From an uncultured Alphaproteobacteria bacterium (lineage in GTDB: Bacteria > Pseudomonadota > Alphaproteobacteria > Caulobacterales > Aquidulcibacteraceae): a DNA stretch of 48,030 bases. Shown in pieces: positions 32,300 through 41,161 of the stretch. The stretch is from NCBI GenBank assembly GCA_902826035.1, contig CADEDG010000008.1, positions 1-48,030 on the forward strand, written 5' to 3'. Below the pieces are notes generated by a model. The model ran no database searches. It was given only the letters and a program-made list of their open reading frames with translations, and was not told where the DNA came from. The translations under genes were made by a program, and so were the position numbers. How positions within the stretch are numbered: the first letter of the stretch is position 1; each line of letters starts with the position of its first letter.

Positions 32300-34768
32300 A
32301 TGCTCGATCTTCGTCCTTACAAGCCAACCGGCGCCAAACTCGCGGACTATCTGCCGTGGGCGGGATTCGTCGCGCCGGGTATCGTCCTCAACAAGGACGG
32401 CGCCTTCCAGCGCACGCTCCAATTCCGTGGGCCTGATCTCGATTCTTCGACGCTCGCCGAACTCGACGGCGCCAGCCGGCGGGTGAACAACGCGATCAAA
32501 CGCTTCGGCTCGGGCTGGTGCCTGCATGTGGAAGCGCGGCGGTCGCCGGCGCCTGGCTATCCCGACAGTGTCTGGCCTGACGCGCTGTCGTGGCTGATCG
32601 ACGAAGAACGCCGGCAAGTATTCGAGACTGCGGGCGCGCGCTTCGAGAGCCGCTATTTCATGACGCTCACCTGGCTCCCGCCTGCCGAGCGCCAAGGCAA
32701 GCTCGAAAGCGTGCTGTTCGAGGGCGGCGACGCCCACAACAACGCGGGCGTCGATTACCGAGTCCACCTCGAACGCTTTGCCCAAGAGACCGATCAACTC
32801 CTGGCGCTGCTGGAAGTGCTGATGCCGGAAGCATGCTGGCTCAGTGACGAAGCGACGCTCACTTATCTGCACGATTGCATTTCCGATCGGCCGCATAGGG
32901 TCGCGGTGCCGGCGACGCCGTTTCATTTCGATGCGCTATTGCCCGACGCCCCGCTCGTCGGTGGCCTCGCGCCCAAGCTTGGGACCAAGCACCTCAAGAT
33001 CGTTTCAGTTCGAAGTTTTGTTTCCGAGACCGAGCCGGGACTGCTCGATGCGCTCAATCGCTTGCCGATCTGCTATCGCTGGGTGACGCGTTATCTGCCG
33101 CTCGATCGCGAAGAAGCGCGCCGCGAACTCGAGAAGACACGCAAGCGCTGGCACTCCAAGCGCAAGGGCCTCGCCACCATGCTGCGCGAGGCAATGTTCA
33201 AGGAAGAGAGCGCGCTCCAAGACAATGACGCGGCCAATCAAACCGCCGATGCCGATCTCGCTTTGCAGGAATTGGGCGCCGACGCGGTGAGCGCCGGCTA
33301 CTCCACGCTCACCATCACCATCGCCGAGCAAAGCGAGGACGCAGCCGTTGAGGCGGTGCGGCAAGTGCAGCAGGTCGCCGACGGTCTGGGTTTCGTCACT
33401 CAGGTCGAGACCGTCAACGCCGTCGAAGCCTGGCTCGGGTCGTTGCCCGGTTCGGCCTATGCCGACGTGCGCCGGCCGATCCTGTTGACGCCTTCGCTCG
33501 CCCACCTCCTGCCGACAAGCGCAGTGTGGGCGGGACCCGCGCGCAATGCGCACCTCGACGGGCCACCCTTGATGTTGACCGCCACGGATGGCGCAACGCC
33601 GTTCCGGCTCGATCTCCATGTCGGCGATGTTGGCCACACCATGATCGTGGGTCCGACTGGCGCGGGCAAATCGGTGCTGCTCGCTACTCTGGCGGCACAA
33701 TGGCTGCGTTACCCGGACGCTCAGGTCTATCTCTTCGACAAGGGCCGCTCGGCGCGCGCGACCATTCTTGGCCTGTGCGGTGATTTTTTCGATCTGGGCG
33801 AAGAGGATGCGCTGGGGCTTCAGCCGCTTGAGTGCATTCACGAGCCGGAGGAACGCGCCTGGGCGCTGGACTGGATCGCAGGCCTGGTTGCGTCGTCCAA
33901 TGTCGCGGTGACGCCTGAAATGCGCGCGGAGCTTTGGCGCGCGCTCGATATTCTGGCGGGGCGTCCAATCGAGGACCGCACGCTCACTCTTTATATGGCG
34001 CTCGTCCAGGACGCTTCCGTGCGCGCCGCTTTGGAGCCCTTCACCCATGCGGGTCCGCATGGGCGGCTCATCGATCTCGAACGCTCATCGCTGGGCTATG
34101 GTCGCGTGCAGGCGTTCGAGATGGACGATCTCATGCGCCGACCGGCCGCCGCCGGCGCCGTATTGGCCGCGCTCTTCCACGTGTTGGAGCGCCGCTTCGA
34201 CGGCAAACCCACCTTGCTCATTCTCGACGAAGCCTGGCTGTTCTTGAAGGACGCGTTCTTCGCCGCGCAAATCCAGGATTGGCTGAAAACGCTGCGGAAG
34301 CGCAACGTCGCCGTGGTGTTCGCGAGCCAGGAATTGGCCGACGTGGAAGCCAGCGCCATCGCCTCCACTATCATCGAAGCGTGCTTGACGCGCATCTTCC
34401 TGCCCAATGATCGCGCCCGTGAACCGCGCTCGCGCGCGTTCTACGAAAAGCTCGGATTGAACGGCCGGCAGATCGACCTGATCGGCAACGCTACGGCCAA
34501 GCGCGACTATTACCTCGTCAGCCGCGACGGCTGCCGGTTGTTTGAGTTGGGCTTGGGCGCTGCCGCGCTGGCTTTTGTCGGCGCTTCGCGTCCGGAAGAT
34601 CATCAAGCCATGGACGCGGTGTTGAAGCGCCATGACGCCCGCGATTTCGCCGCTGCGTGGCTGGAGGCGCGGGGGCTCTTTGATGCCGCCGCCGCCATCC
34701 GGCGCTTCAAGAGTCACACCAAATCCATTCACGCCGACACGCCGCCCGCCCTCGTTGCAGCCGAATAA
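32300..34768 (+). CDS. trbE: TrbE, VirB4-type ATPase
   Basis: An 822-residue ATPase, the largest and most conserved channel component. Walker A VGPTGAGKSVLLATLAAQW is near 450, and Walker B TLLILDEAWLFLKD near 635, followed by KTLRKRNVAVVFASQELADVE. The N-terminal half is the usual VirB4 CagE/TrbE region. The start at 32300 (MLDLRPYKPTGAKLADYLPW) has a clear site AGAAGAGAT upstream; an upstream in-frame ATG at 32186 lies within trbD. It should power pilin mobilisation together with TrbB. Confidence 0.93.
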   Translation: MLDLRPYKPTGAKLADYLPWAGFVAPGIVLNKDGAFQRTLQFRGPDLDSSTLAELDGASRRVNNAIKRFGSGWCLHVEARRSPAPGYPDSVWPDALSWLIDEERRQVFETAGARFESRYFMTLTWLPPAERQGKLESVLFEGGDAHNNAGVDYRVHLERFAQETDQLLALLEVLMPEACWLSDEATLTYLHDCISDRPHRVAVPATPFHFDALLPDAPLVGGLAPKLGTKHLKIVSVRSFVSETEPGLLDALNRLPICYRWVTRYLPLDREEARRELEKTRKRWHSKRKGLATMLREAMFKEESALQDNDAANQTADADLALQELGADAVSAGYSTLTITIAEQSEDAAVEAVRQVQQVADGLGFVTQVETVNAVEAWLGSLPGSAYADVRRPILLTPSLAHLLPTSAVWAGPARNAHLDGPPLMLTATDGATPFRLDLHVGDVGHTMIVGPTGAGKSVLLATLAAQWLRYPDAQVYLFDKGRSARATILGLCGDFFDLGEEDALGLQPLECIHEPEERAWALDWIAGLVASSNVAVTPEMRAELWRALDILAGRPIEDRTLTLYMALVQDASVRAALEPFTHAGPHGRLIDLERSSLGYGRVQAFEMDDLMRRPAAAGAVLAALFHVLERRFDGKPTLLILDEAWLFLKDAFFAAQIQDWLKTLRKRNVAVVFASQELADVEASAIASTIIEACLTRIFLPNDRAREPRSRAFYEKLGLNGRQIDLIGNATAKRDYYLVSRDGCRLFELGLGAAALAFVGASRPEDHQAMDAVLKRHDARDFAAAWLEARGLFDAAAAIRRFKSHTKSIHADTPPALVAAE

Positions 34769-34780
34769 GGGGATAACAAC

Positions 34781-35497
34781 ATGCACAAACGTCTGATCTC
34801 ACTTCTGACCAGCGCCGCGCTGGCCGCGACGCTGGCGGCGTCGCCGGCGCATGCGCAGTGGACGGTCTATGACCCCACCAATTACGTGCAGAACCTGATG
34901 CAGGCCGCCCGCGCGCTCGAACAGGTCCGCAATCAGATCCGTCAGATCGAGCAGGCGACGGCCATGCTGCGGGCAAACCCGCTGCAATTGTCCCTGGAAC
35001 TGTCGCAATCCATCGGGCAAGCGCGCGCGCTGTTCGACACCGCGCAAGGCATCGCCTTCGATGTGGAAAGCTTGGGCGAGGATTTGCGCACGCTCTATCC
35101 CGAAACCTGGGAAGAGTTCGATCTCGAAGACGTGCTCGGCCAATCCGATGCTTGGATGGCCGAGTCCCGCGCCAGCTTGCAACGCGCCATGGAAGCCGAG
35201 GCCCGTGCCGTACGCGTAATCGGTGAGACGCGTGGGCGCATCGATCGGGCTCTGCAATCCTCCGCCGGGAGCGAAGGCCAAACCGGCGCCATCCAAGCTG
35301 GCAACCAGCTCCTCGGCATCCAGGCTTCGCAGCTCGCCGAAATCCATGCGCTCTTGATCGCGCAGGGCCGCGCGCTCGAGGTGGAGCGCATGGAGCGGCT
35401 GGCACGCGAGGAGCGCGCCCGCGAAATCCAGCGCCGCGCTTTTCCGACCGAAACCACCGCTGCGCCCGATCCGGCGCGGTCGGCGTTCGAGAATTAA
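34781..35497 (+). CDS. trbJ: TrbJ, VirB5-like minor pilus protein
   Basis: A 238-residue periplasmic protein with a signal peptide (cut near SPAHA-QW, residue 25) and the typical TrbJ start QWTVYDPTNYVQNLMQAARALEQVRNQIRQ. Nearly all of the mature chain is helical and coiled-coil-like, as in pilus-tip adhesin or assembly proteins. GGGGATAACA precedes the ATG. In RP4 a trbK entry-exclusion lipoprotein follows; here only 9 bp separate trbJ from trbL, so trbK is absent. Confidence 0.9.
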   Translation: MHKRLISLLTSAALAATLAASPAHAQWTVYDPTNYVQNLMQAARALEQVRNQIRQIEQATAMLRANPLQLSLELSQSIGQARALFDTAQGIAFDVESLGEDLRTLYPETWEEFDLEDVLGQSDAWMAESRASLQRAMEAEARAVRVIGETRGRIDRALQSSAGSEGQTGAIQAGNQLLGIQASQLAEIHALLIAQGRALEVERMERLAREERAREIQRRAFPTETTAAPDPARSAFEN

Positions 35498-35506
35498 GGC
35501 GCCGCC

Positions 35507-36541
35507 ATGGACGCGACCAACCTCAATTCGTTCCTGGATCAATTCCTGGCCATCGCCAATTCCGGCTTCGGCCTGATCCAGGGCGATGTGACCTATGTGC
35601 TCAATGCGCTGATCGCGATTTCGATCACGCTCGCCGGCGCGCAATGGGCGCTTGCCGGCGAAGCGCCGATGGCGCCCTTCTTCCGCAAGGTGCTGTTCGT
35701 TGGACTGTTCGCGTTCCTGGTCAACAACTGGAATTACCTCGCCACCGCGATCGTGCAATCGGGCGCGCAATTGGGTCTGCAAGCCGGCGGCGGCGCCATG
35801 ACCATGGCCGAGTTGCACAATCCAGGGCGCGTCGGCCAGATCGGCACCGAATTGTTCGGACGCACGCTCGCGCTGTCGGAAGGCATGAACATCTTCACTG
35901 ACGCCCTGCCAATGGCGACGATCTTCCTGGCTGCGGTCTTCGTTGCGCTAGGCTTCTTCGTGTTGGCGCTTCAGCTGTTCGTGTCGCTGATCGCCTTCAA
36001 GCTGGGATCGCTCGCGGCGTTCGTGGCGCTGCCCTGGGGCGTGTTCAACGGCACCGCTTGGGTCGCCGAACGGCCCCTGGGCTGGGTCGCGGGCTGCGCC
36101 ATTCGGCTCTTCATCCTGGCGCTGATCGCCTCGGTCTCGATCACCTTCGTCAACACGTTGCCGGCGACGCTCACACTTGACGCAGGCGGCGCGCTCAACG
36201 TGCTGCTGTTTGGCCTGACCGTGCTGGCTCTGGCGTGGTTCGGGCCGCAGCTCGCCAGCGAAGTGGTGCAAGGCCAGCCCCATCTTGCCGGCAATGACGC
36301 CTACCGCGCCGGCGTCGGCGGCGCGGTGACCGCAATCGGGGCCGGCTATGTCGCCACGCACGCCACGCGCACCATGATTGGCGGCGCGCGTGCCCTCGCC
36401 GGCGCCGCGGGCCGCATGATCGGCGGCTCGCGCCCCCGCAGCCCCTCGTCGGGCGGTGGGGCCTCGGGCGCTGCCAAGAGCGCCGTCAATTACGCGGCCA
36501 TGCAACCCAGACCATCCAATCCAAACGGGGGACGTCCATGA
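35507..36541 (+). CDS. trbL: TrbL, VirB6-type polytopic membrane protein
   Basis: A 344-residue inner-membrane protein with about six helices (between roughly 30 and 250), the expected TrbL/VirB6 core. It begins LNSFLDQFLAIANSGFGLIQGDV. After about 270 the chain is a Gly/Ala/Ser/Pro-rich cytosolic tail (GGSRPRSPSSGGGASG) typical of this family. It helps form the inner-membrane pore for DNA passage. Its stop overlaps the trbF ATG by 4 bp. Confidence 0.9.
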   Translation: MDATNLNSFLDQFLAIANSGFGLIQGDVTYVLNALIAISITLAGAQWALAGEAPMAPFFRKVLFVGLFAFLVNNWNYLATAIVQSGAQLGLQAGGGAMTMAELHNPGRVGQIGTELFGRTLALSEGMNIFTDALPMATIFLAAVFVALGFFVLALQLFVSLIAFKLGSLAAFVALPWGVFNGTAWVAERPLGWVAGCAIRLFILALIASVSITFVNTLPATLTLDAGGALNVLLFGLTVLALAWFGPQLASEVVQGQPHLAGNDAYRAGVGGAVTAIGAGYVATHATRTMIGGARALAGAAGRMIGGSRPRSPSSGGGASGAAKSAVNYAAMQPRPSNPNGGRP

Positions 36542-37221
36542 ATTTTCCTTTCAGATCGCCGGCGAAGAATTTCGCGCCAGAACCCGCCGACACGCCGTAC
36601 CGGCGCGCGCAACAGGAGTGGGACGCGCGCATGGGCTCGGCCGTGCTGTCGGCGCGAAGCTGGCGCGCGATCGCGTTCGGGTGTCTGGGGCTCACCGCCG
36701 TGCTCGGCGTCTCGCTCACCGCGGTCGCGCTGCAGAAACGCACTTTCGTTCACGTCGTCGAGGTCAGCCCCGAAGGCCAGGTTATGAATGTGCGCGCCGC
36801 TGATGGGCGCTGGTCGCCCACGGAGGCGCAGATCGCCCATCATCTTGGGCGCTTCGTGCGCCTGGTGCGCTCGCTGCCCACCGATGGCGTGGTGTTGCGC
36901 GAGAATTGGCTCGAAGCGTACCGCTTTCTCACCCCGCAAGCCGCCGCTCAATTGACCGAGATCGCCCGCGCTGACGATCCGTTCCTCTCGCTCGGGCGCG
37001 TCGGGCGGATTGTGCATATCCGCTCCATCATCGCCCGCTCTGACCATGCCTGGGAAGTCAGCTGGGTCGAGCGCGCGACCAACGCCACCGGCACCGCGGA
37101 CGGCCAAGTGTTCACCGGCGTCTTCACCGTGACGACGCAGGCCCCGCGCAATGCCGATGAAATCGCCAACAACCCGCTCGGGCTGCTCATTTCCGAGTTC
37201 AGCTGGAGCCGCGAACGATGA
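36538..37221 (+). CDS. trbF: TrbF, VirB8-type inner-membrane protein
   Basis: A 227-residue bitopic protein: a cytosolic head with TPYRRAQQEWDARMGSAVLSARSWR, one membrane helix (about 40-62) and a periplasmic VirB8-like NTF2-fold domain to the end. The conserved NPLGLLISEFSWSRE tail is present. It bridges TrbG/TrbI to the inner-membrane parts. It overlaps trbL and trbG by 4 bp each. Confidence 0.92.
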   Translation: MNFPFRSPAKNFAPEPADTPYRRAQQEWDARMGSAVLSARSWRAIAFGCLGLTAVLGVSLTAVALQKRTFVHVVEVSPEGQVMNVRAADGRWSPTEAQIAHHLGRFVRLVRSLPTDGVVLRENWLEAYRFLTPQAAAQLTEIARADDPFLSLGRVGRIVHIRSIIARSDHAWEVSWVERATNATGTADGQVFTGVFTVTTQAPRNADEIANNPLGLLISEFSWSRER

Positions 37222-38126
37222 AACCGCATTTCCTCATGACGCTCATCGCATCGAGCGCGCTCGCCGCCTGCGCCACTACCGAGATCGTGCCGATTGCCGA
37301 AGGCGACGGCGTCGAGCCCCCGGCGCAATTGCTCGGCACGCTTGAAGTTGCCGCCGATCCGCCGCCGCCGGTTCAAGAACCGCCGCAGCAAACACGGCGC
37401 GGCCGGACACCGAGCCCTCTCGAAGCGCTTGCCGCCGCCAATACAGCCGCGCGGCAGCGCCCGACTCCGGACGGCTTCGACGCCGCCCGGCATGTGTTTG
37501 CTTACGAGCCGGGCGCGCTCTACGAGCTTTACACCAACCCCAATTACGTCTCGACGGTCCTGTTGGAGCCGGGCGAGACGCTGACCGACATCGCCGCCGG
37601 CGACACCTCGCGCTGGATGGTGACCGAGGCCATTGCCGAAACCGAGAGCGATCCGCGCACCATTGTGCTGCTGAAGCCGCACGCGACGGGCCTGCGCACC
37701 AATATCGTGCTCATCACCGACCGCCGCACGTATTTGATCGAAGCGGTCTCGCAAGCGGGAAGCGCCTATTCCGCCCAAGTGGCGTGGTCCTATCCCCAAG
37801 CCCTCGGCCCCACCATCGCCGGCACGCCGGTCGATCGGCTCAATTTCGCCTATCGCATCCGCACCGTACGCGGGGGCACGCCGATCTGGTCGCCGACACG
37901 GGTGTTCGACGATGGGCGGCGCACCTGGATCGAGTTCGCGCCCGGCGTCGCCGCTGCCGACATGCCGCCATTGTTCATCGTCACCGGCGAAGGCGCCGAA
38001 CTGGTGAATTACCGCGTGCAAGGCCAGCGCTACATGATCGACCGCGTGTTCGACCGCGCCGAACTTCGCCTCGGCACGCGCGCGCGGATCGTCGTGCGCA
38101 TCGACCGTGAAAGGGCAGGCTCATGA
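37218..38126 (+). CDS. trbG: TrbG, VirB9-type outer-membrane complex protein
   Basis: A 302-residue periplasmic protein with a lipobox (SALAACATT, Cys near 18). A Pro-rich stretch (PPPPVQEPPQQT) precedes two beta-rich VirB9 domains; the second starts around LNFAYRIR and ends RAELRLGTRARIVVRIDR. With TrbI it builds the outer-membrane core of the channel. The lipoprotein form is expected because no separate VirB7 gene is present. It overlaps trbF and trbI by 4 bp each. Confidence 0.92.
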   Translation: MKPHFLMTLIASSALAACATTEIVPIAEGDGVEPPAQLLGTLEVAADPPPPVQEPPQQTRRGRTPSPLEALAAANTAARQRPTPDGFDAARHVFAYEPGALYELYTNPNYVSTVLLEPGETLTDIAAGDTSRWMVTEAIAETESDPRTIVLLKPHATGLRTNIVLITDRRTYLIEAVSQAGSAYSAQVAWSYPQALGPTIAGTPVDRLNFAYRIRTVRGGTPIWSPTRVFDDGRRTWIEFAPGVAAADMPPLFIVTGEGAELVNYRVQGQRYMIDRVFDRAELRLGTRARIVVRIDRERAGS

Positions 38127-39190
38127 GCACGCCAACAGAAGCCGCGCCCGACATCGCCATTCGCGCGCGCCCGCCGTCGCCGAAACGACTTTCCCGCAAC
38201 GTGTTACTCGCGGGAACGGCGGCGGCCGGAATTGTGATCGCCTTCGCGCTGGTGAGCGGCCTGTCGGAACGGCCCGACCGGCGCGGCGATGCCGCCCAGG
38301 CCGCCGTCGCCGCGGCGGGCGGGCCGCCGGAATCGATCCAGCAGGCATCGTCGGACTATTCGAGCGCGGATTTGCCGCGCGGGCAGATCGACGAACAGCT
38401 CGCCGCCGAACCCACAATGCTGATGCCGCCCGGCGATCCGACGTGGGCGAACACATCAGCGCCAGCAATTGAAGGCGCTGCGGGCGGCGCGCAGCCGCCT
38501 GATCCAGAACAGGTCGCGCGAACCTCGCCATTGTTGTTTGGCGAACGGCCCGCAGGCGCGGCGCCGCAGCAAGAAACAGATCGGCTCGACGCGCGGCTCA
38601 CCCCGCCGCGCTCCCGCTACGAACTGCAAGCTGGTCACGCAATCCCAGCGGCCTTGGTGACGGCGCTCAATTCCGATCTTCCAGGGCGCGTGATCGCGCA
38701 AGTTACCGCGCCAGTCTATGACAGCGTCAGCGGCGATCATCTGCTGATCCCGCAGGGGTCGCGCCTGATCGGCACATACGCCAACAATGCGCGCTACGGC
38801 GATCACCGCATCCTGCTGGTGTGGAACCGCCTCATCCTGCCCAACGGCTGGAGCATCAATCTGCAAGAGATGGAGGCCAGCGATGCATCGGGCGCCTCTG
38901 GTTTGTCGGATCGCACCGACAATCATTTGGATCGCCTCGCCGGCGCGATCGGGCTCTCAGCTATCATCTCCGTTGTCGCCAACGAAAGCGAGGATGAAGG
39001 CGATGGCGCCTCGCTCAGCCAAAGCCTCGGCGACGCGGCGGCGCAGCAAGCGGCGCAAACTGGCGCGCGCATCATCGATCGCGAACTGACCGTACGCCCA
39101 ACGCTGCGCATCCGCGAGGGCTCGCCGGTTCGCGTGCTGGTGACGCGAGATATTCAGCTCAGGCCCTACCGGCAAGGAGGGGAAAGATGA
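38123..39190 (+). CDS. trbI: TrbI, VirB10-type energy-sensing protein
   Basis: A 355-residue protein: a short cytosolic head, one membrane helix (about 29-49), a Pro/Ala/Glu-rich spanning linker (about 50-160) and the C-terminal VirB10 beta-barrel domain. The latter starts with LQAGHAIPAALVTALNSDLPGRVIAQV and includes LLIPQGSRLIGTY and the WNRLILPNGWSI segment. It links inner-membrane ATPases to the outer-membrane pore. Its stop overlaps the HTH gene start by 4 bp. Confidence 0.92.
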   Translation: MSTPTEAAPDIAIRARPPSPKRLSRNVLLAGTAAAGIVIAFALVSGLSERPDRRGDAAQAAVAAAGGPPESIQQASSDYSSADLPRGQIDEQLAAEPTMLMPPGDPTWANTSAPAIEGAAGGAQPPDPEQVARTSPLLFGERPAGAAPQQETDRLDARLTPPRSRYELQAGHAIPAALVTALNSDLPGRVIAQVTAPVYDSVSGDHLLIPQGSRLIGTYANNARYGDHRILLVWNRLILPNGWSINLQEMEASDASGASGLSDRTDNHLDRLAGAIGLSAIISVVANESEDEGDGASLSQSLGDAAAQQAAQTGARIIDRELTVRPTLRIREGSPVRVLVTRDIQLRPYRQGGER

Positions 39191-39453
39191 GCGATGAACC
39201 ATCGGGCCGAACAGGGCGCGGACTAACTGCGCAGGAGGCAGCGGGCTATCTTGGCGTGAAGGTATCGACGCTCGCGAAATGGCGTCAGATCGGCGTGGGG
39301 CCGCCCTATTCGGCGCGCCTTGGCCGCGATCCGCGCTACCATCAGGCTGACCTAGATCAATTCCTTTGGGGTGAAGGCGTCGTTCGCAACTCGGTGGAAG
39401 CCAAGCACCGCAGGATGCGTCGCAAGGCGCATGCGCCAATGCAGGCGCCCTGA
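39187..39453 (+). CDS. Excisionase-like helix-turn-helix protein at the end of the trb operon
   Basis: An 88-residue protein with a MerR-like winged HTH of the excisionase/AlpA type: LTAQEAAGYLGVKVSTLAKWRQIGVGPPYSARLGRDPRYHQADLDQFL, then a basic tail (KHRRMRRKAHA). The motif fits recombination directionality factors that bend DNA at att sites, or a small operon repressor. It is translationally coupled to trbI (4-bp overlap), so its amount should follow transfer-operon expression. In relatives this position usually carries a DUF2274 gene; the HTH is a variation. Its role is inferred. Confidence 0.75.
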   Translation: MSDEPSGRTGRGLTAQEAAGYLGVKVSTLAKWRQIGVGPPYSARLGRDPRYHQADLDQFLWGEGVVRNSVEAKHRRMRRKAHAPMQAP

Positions 39454-39454
39454 T

Positions 39455-39525
39455 GATCGATCGATTATAAGAGCTGGACATAATCGAGCGATCATAACTT
39501 GAAATTAAGATCGAGCGGTTATAAG
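39455..39525 (+). repeat. Three 17-bp direct repeats at 27-bp period before hipB
   Basis: GATCGATCGATTATAAG (39455-39471), AATCGAGCGATCATAAC (39482-39498) and GATCGAGCGGTTATAAG (39509-39525) begin exactly 27 bp apart and share the consensus RATCGAGCGRTYATAA. They fill the space between the HTH gene and hipB. Because hipB starts at 39535, the third copy ends 9 bases before its ATG, covering the promoter or ribosome site. They are likely HipB operators. Confidence 0.75.
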
Positions 39526-39534
39526 TTGGTGCGC

Positions 39535-39825
39535 ATGAGGTCAACTCGAATAGCCCGCCCGGAGGATGTCGGCGCCCTCGTCAAAGGGTACCGCCGCGAA
39601 CATGAACTGACGCAGACTGAACTCGCCGAGAGGCTAGGGGTGTCTCAGCGCTGGGTCTCCCATGTCGAAAACGGCAAACCTACGCTTCAGCTGGGGCTAG
39701 TGCTGCGAGTCTTCAACGAACTGGGAATTCAACTGACGGCGGGGATGGCGGCAGTGGCGCCCGGCGCCGAGCGGCCCGTGAAGCCCAAACGGGTGACCGA
39801 CATAGACAGCATTGTCGATGACTAA
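39535..39825 (+). CDS. hipB: HipB-like antitoxin and repressor
   Basis: A 96-residue XRE-type protein. The HTH core (about 12-60: LVKGYRREHELTQTELAERLGVSQRWVSHVENGKPTLQLGLVLRVFNELGIQL) is typical of HipB. A tail rich in Pro/Lys ends in VTDIDSIVDD, which may reach the HipA cleft. The ATG at 39535 is used because an upstream in-frame ATG at 39499 falls inside the direct repeats. It overlaps hipA by 8 bp, the standard arrangement for antitoxin and toxin. Confidence 0.88.
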   Translation: MRSTRIARPEDVGALVKGYRREHELTQTELAERLGVSQRWVSHVENGKPTLQLGLVLRVFNELGIQLTAGMAAVAPGAERPVKPKRVTDIDSIVDD

Positions 39826-41113
39826 AGAACTCCGCGTTCTGGTGAACGACCGGGAGCTTGGCGCCATCCTCCAATCCGCCAATGGCCGGTTGCGCTTTGT
39901 CTATGACGATGAATGGCGCGAGAGCATCGACGCCTTCCCGCTGTCGCTTTCGATGCCACTCGGGGTCGCCGAGCACGGCCATACGATCATTACCAATTAT
40001 CTTTGGGGTTTGTTGCCCGATCGCCCATCCGCACTCGCCGCGATCGCCTCCTCGCACGCTGTCTCGGTTCGAAGCGCGTTCGCCTTGGTCGCCGCCGTGG
40101 GTGAGGATTTGGCAGGCGCCGTGCAGATGGCGCCGCCCAATCGGCTTCAAGCCCTGAAGAGCAGGGAAGGCGTGGTGCAAATCTCCGAGGAAAGGCTTGC
40201 TCGTTTCCTCGAGGACATTGTCGCCAATCACGGGCCGCTCAACATAAGTGAGGATGCTGGGTTCTTCAGTTTGGCGGGCGCCCAGGCGAAGAAGGCGGTC
40301 TGCTGGGTGAACGGCAAATGGTATGAGCCGCGCGGCCGCACGCCTTCGACGCACATTATTAAGCCGCCGATGCCGGGGCTCGAAGGCCAAGTCGAGAACG
40401 AGCATTTTTGTCTGCGGCTCGCGCAAGCCCTGGACCTCAAGACTTGCGAGTCCTCAGTGGAGCTGATCGGCAACAAGCCCAACATTGTCACTGCCCGCTA
40501 TGACCGCTTACGCATACGTAACGGCAGGCGCGCGCCGCTCACTGAATCTGGCGGTCGCGTCGTACGAATCCACCAGGAAGACATGTGCCAGGCCATGGGT
40601 GTCGATCCCGCCAAGAAATACCAGGCTGAGGGCGGGCCAGGCATGCAGGATATCATGAATCTGCTTGCCGGAAGTGGTGACTCGGCGACAGACAGGGCGC
40701 GGTTCATGCGTGCGTGCGCCTTTAATTTTGTGATCCTGGGGCCGGACGCTCACGGCAAGAATTTCAGCGTACTGATCGACACGGGTGGCCGCTATCGTCT
40801 GGCCCCGCTTTACGACATCAACAGCATGTTGCCCTACGACCTGGAGAAAACCCGCAAACTCGCCATGACGATTGGCGGCGAAGGGCGGTGGCGGAGCGTG
40901 GCGCCTATACATTGGGAGAAAGCTGCGCGGCTGTGTGGCTATCCGCCAGCTGACGCCCTGGGCCACGTGCGAGAGATCGTCATGACGGCGCCGGAGGCGG
41001 CTACCCGCGTGCTTCGTCAGTGCGAGCGTGCAGGCCTGCGGACGCCTGTCTTGCGTCGCTTGGTTGAGCGGCTTGCGCACCGTTGTGAAACCTTGCGCGC
41101 CCACTACTCATAG
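39818..41113 (+). CDS. hipA: HipA-like serine/threonine kinase toxin
   Basis: A 431-residue HipA-fold protein kinase. HipA of Escherichia coli phosphorylates glutamyl-tRNA synthetase and blocks translation; the target here is unknown. Visible parts: the N-terminal subdomain to about 100, the Ser-containing P-loop FSLAGAQAKKA (Ser151, the equivalent autophosphorylation site), HIIKPP with Lys182, TARYDR near 226, the catalytic GPDAHGKN (Asp310, Asn315) and LYDINS with Asp333. It has the length of a full HipA. Together with hipB it should stabilise the element in the host. It starts at an ATG overlapping the hipB stop region. Confidence 0.9.
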   Translation: MTKELRVLVNDRELGAILQSANGRLRFVYDDEWRESIDAFPLSLSMPLGVAEHGHTIITNYLWGLLPDRPSALAAIASSHAVSVRSAFALVAAVGEDLAGAVQMAPPNRLQALKSREGVVQISEERLARFLEDIVANHGPLNISEDAGFFSLAGAQAKKAVCWVNGKWYEPRGRTPSTHIIKPPMPGLEGQVENEHFCLRLAQALDLKTCESSVELIGNKPNIVTARYDRLRIRNGRRAPLTESGGRVVRIHQEDMCQAMGVDPAKKYQAEGGPGMQDIMNLLAGSGDSATDRARFMRACAFNFVILGPDAHGKNFSVLIDTGGRYRLAPLYDINSMLPYDLEKTRKLAMTIGGEGRWRSVAPIHWEKAARLCGYPPADALGHVREIVMTAPEAATRVLRQCERAGLRTPVLRRLVERLAHRCETLRAHYS

Positions 41114-41161
41114 TCGTTGCAGCGTCACGCATCTTGTTCGTCGAGCGACATCGGCCAGGAG

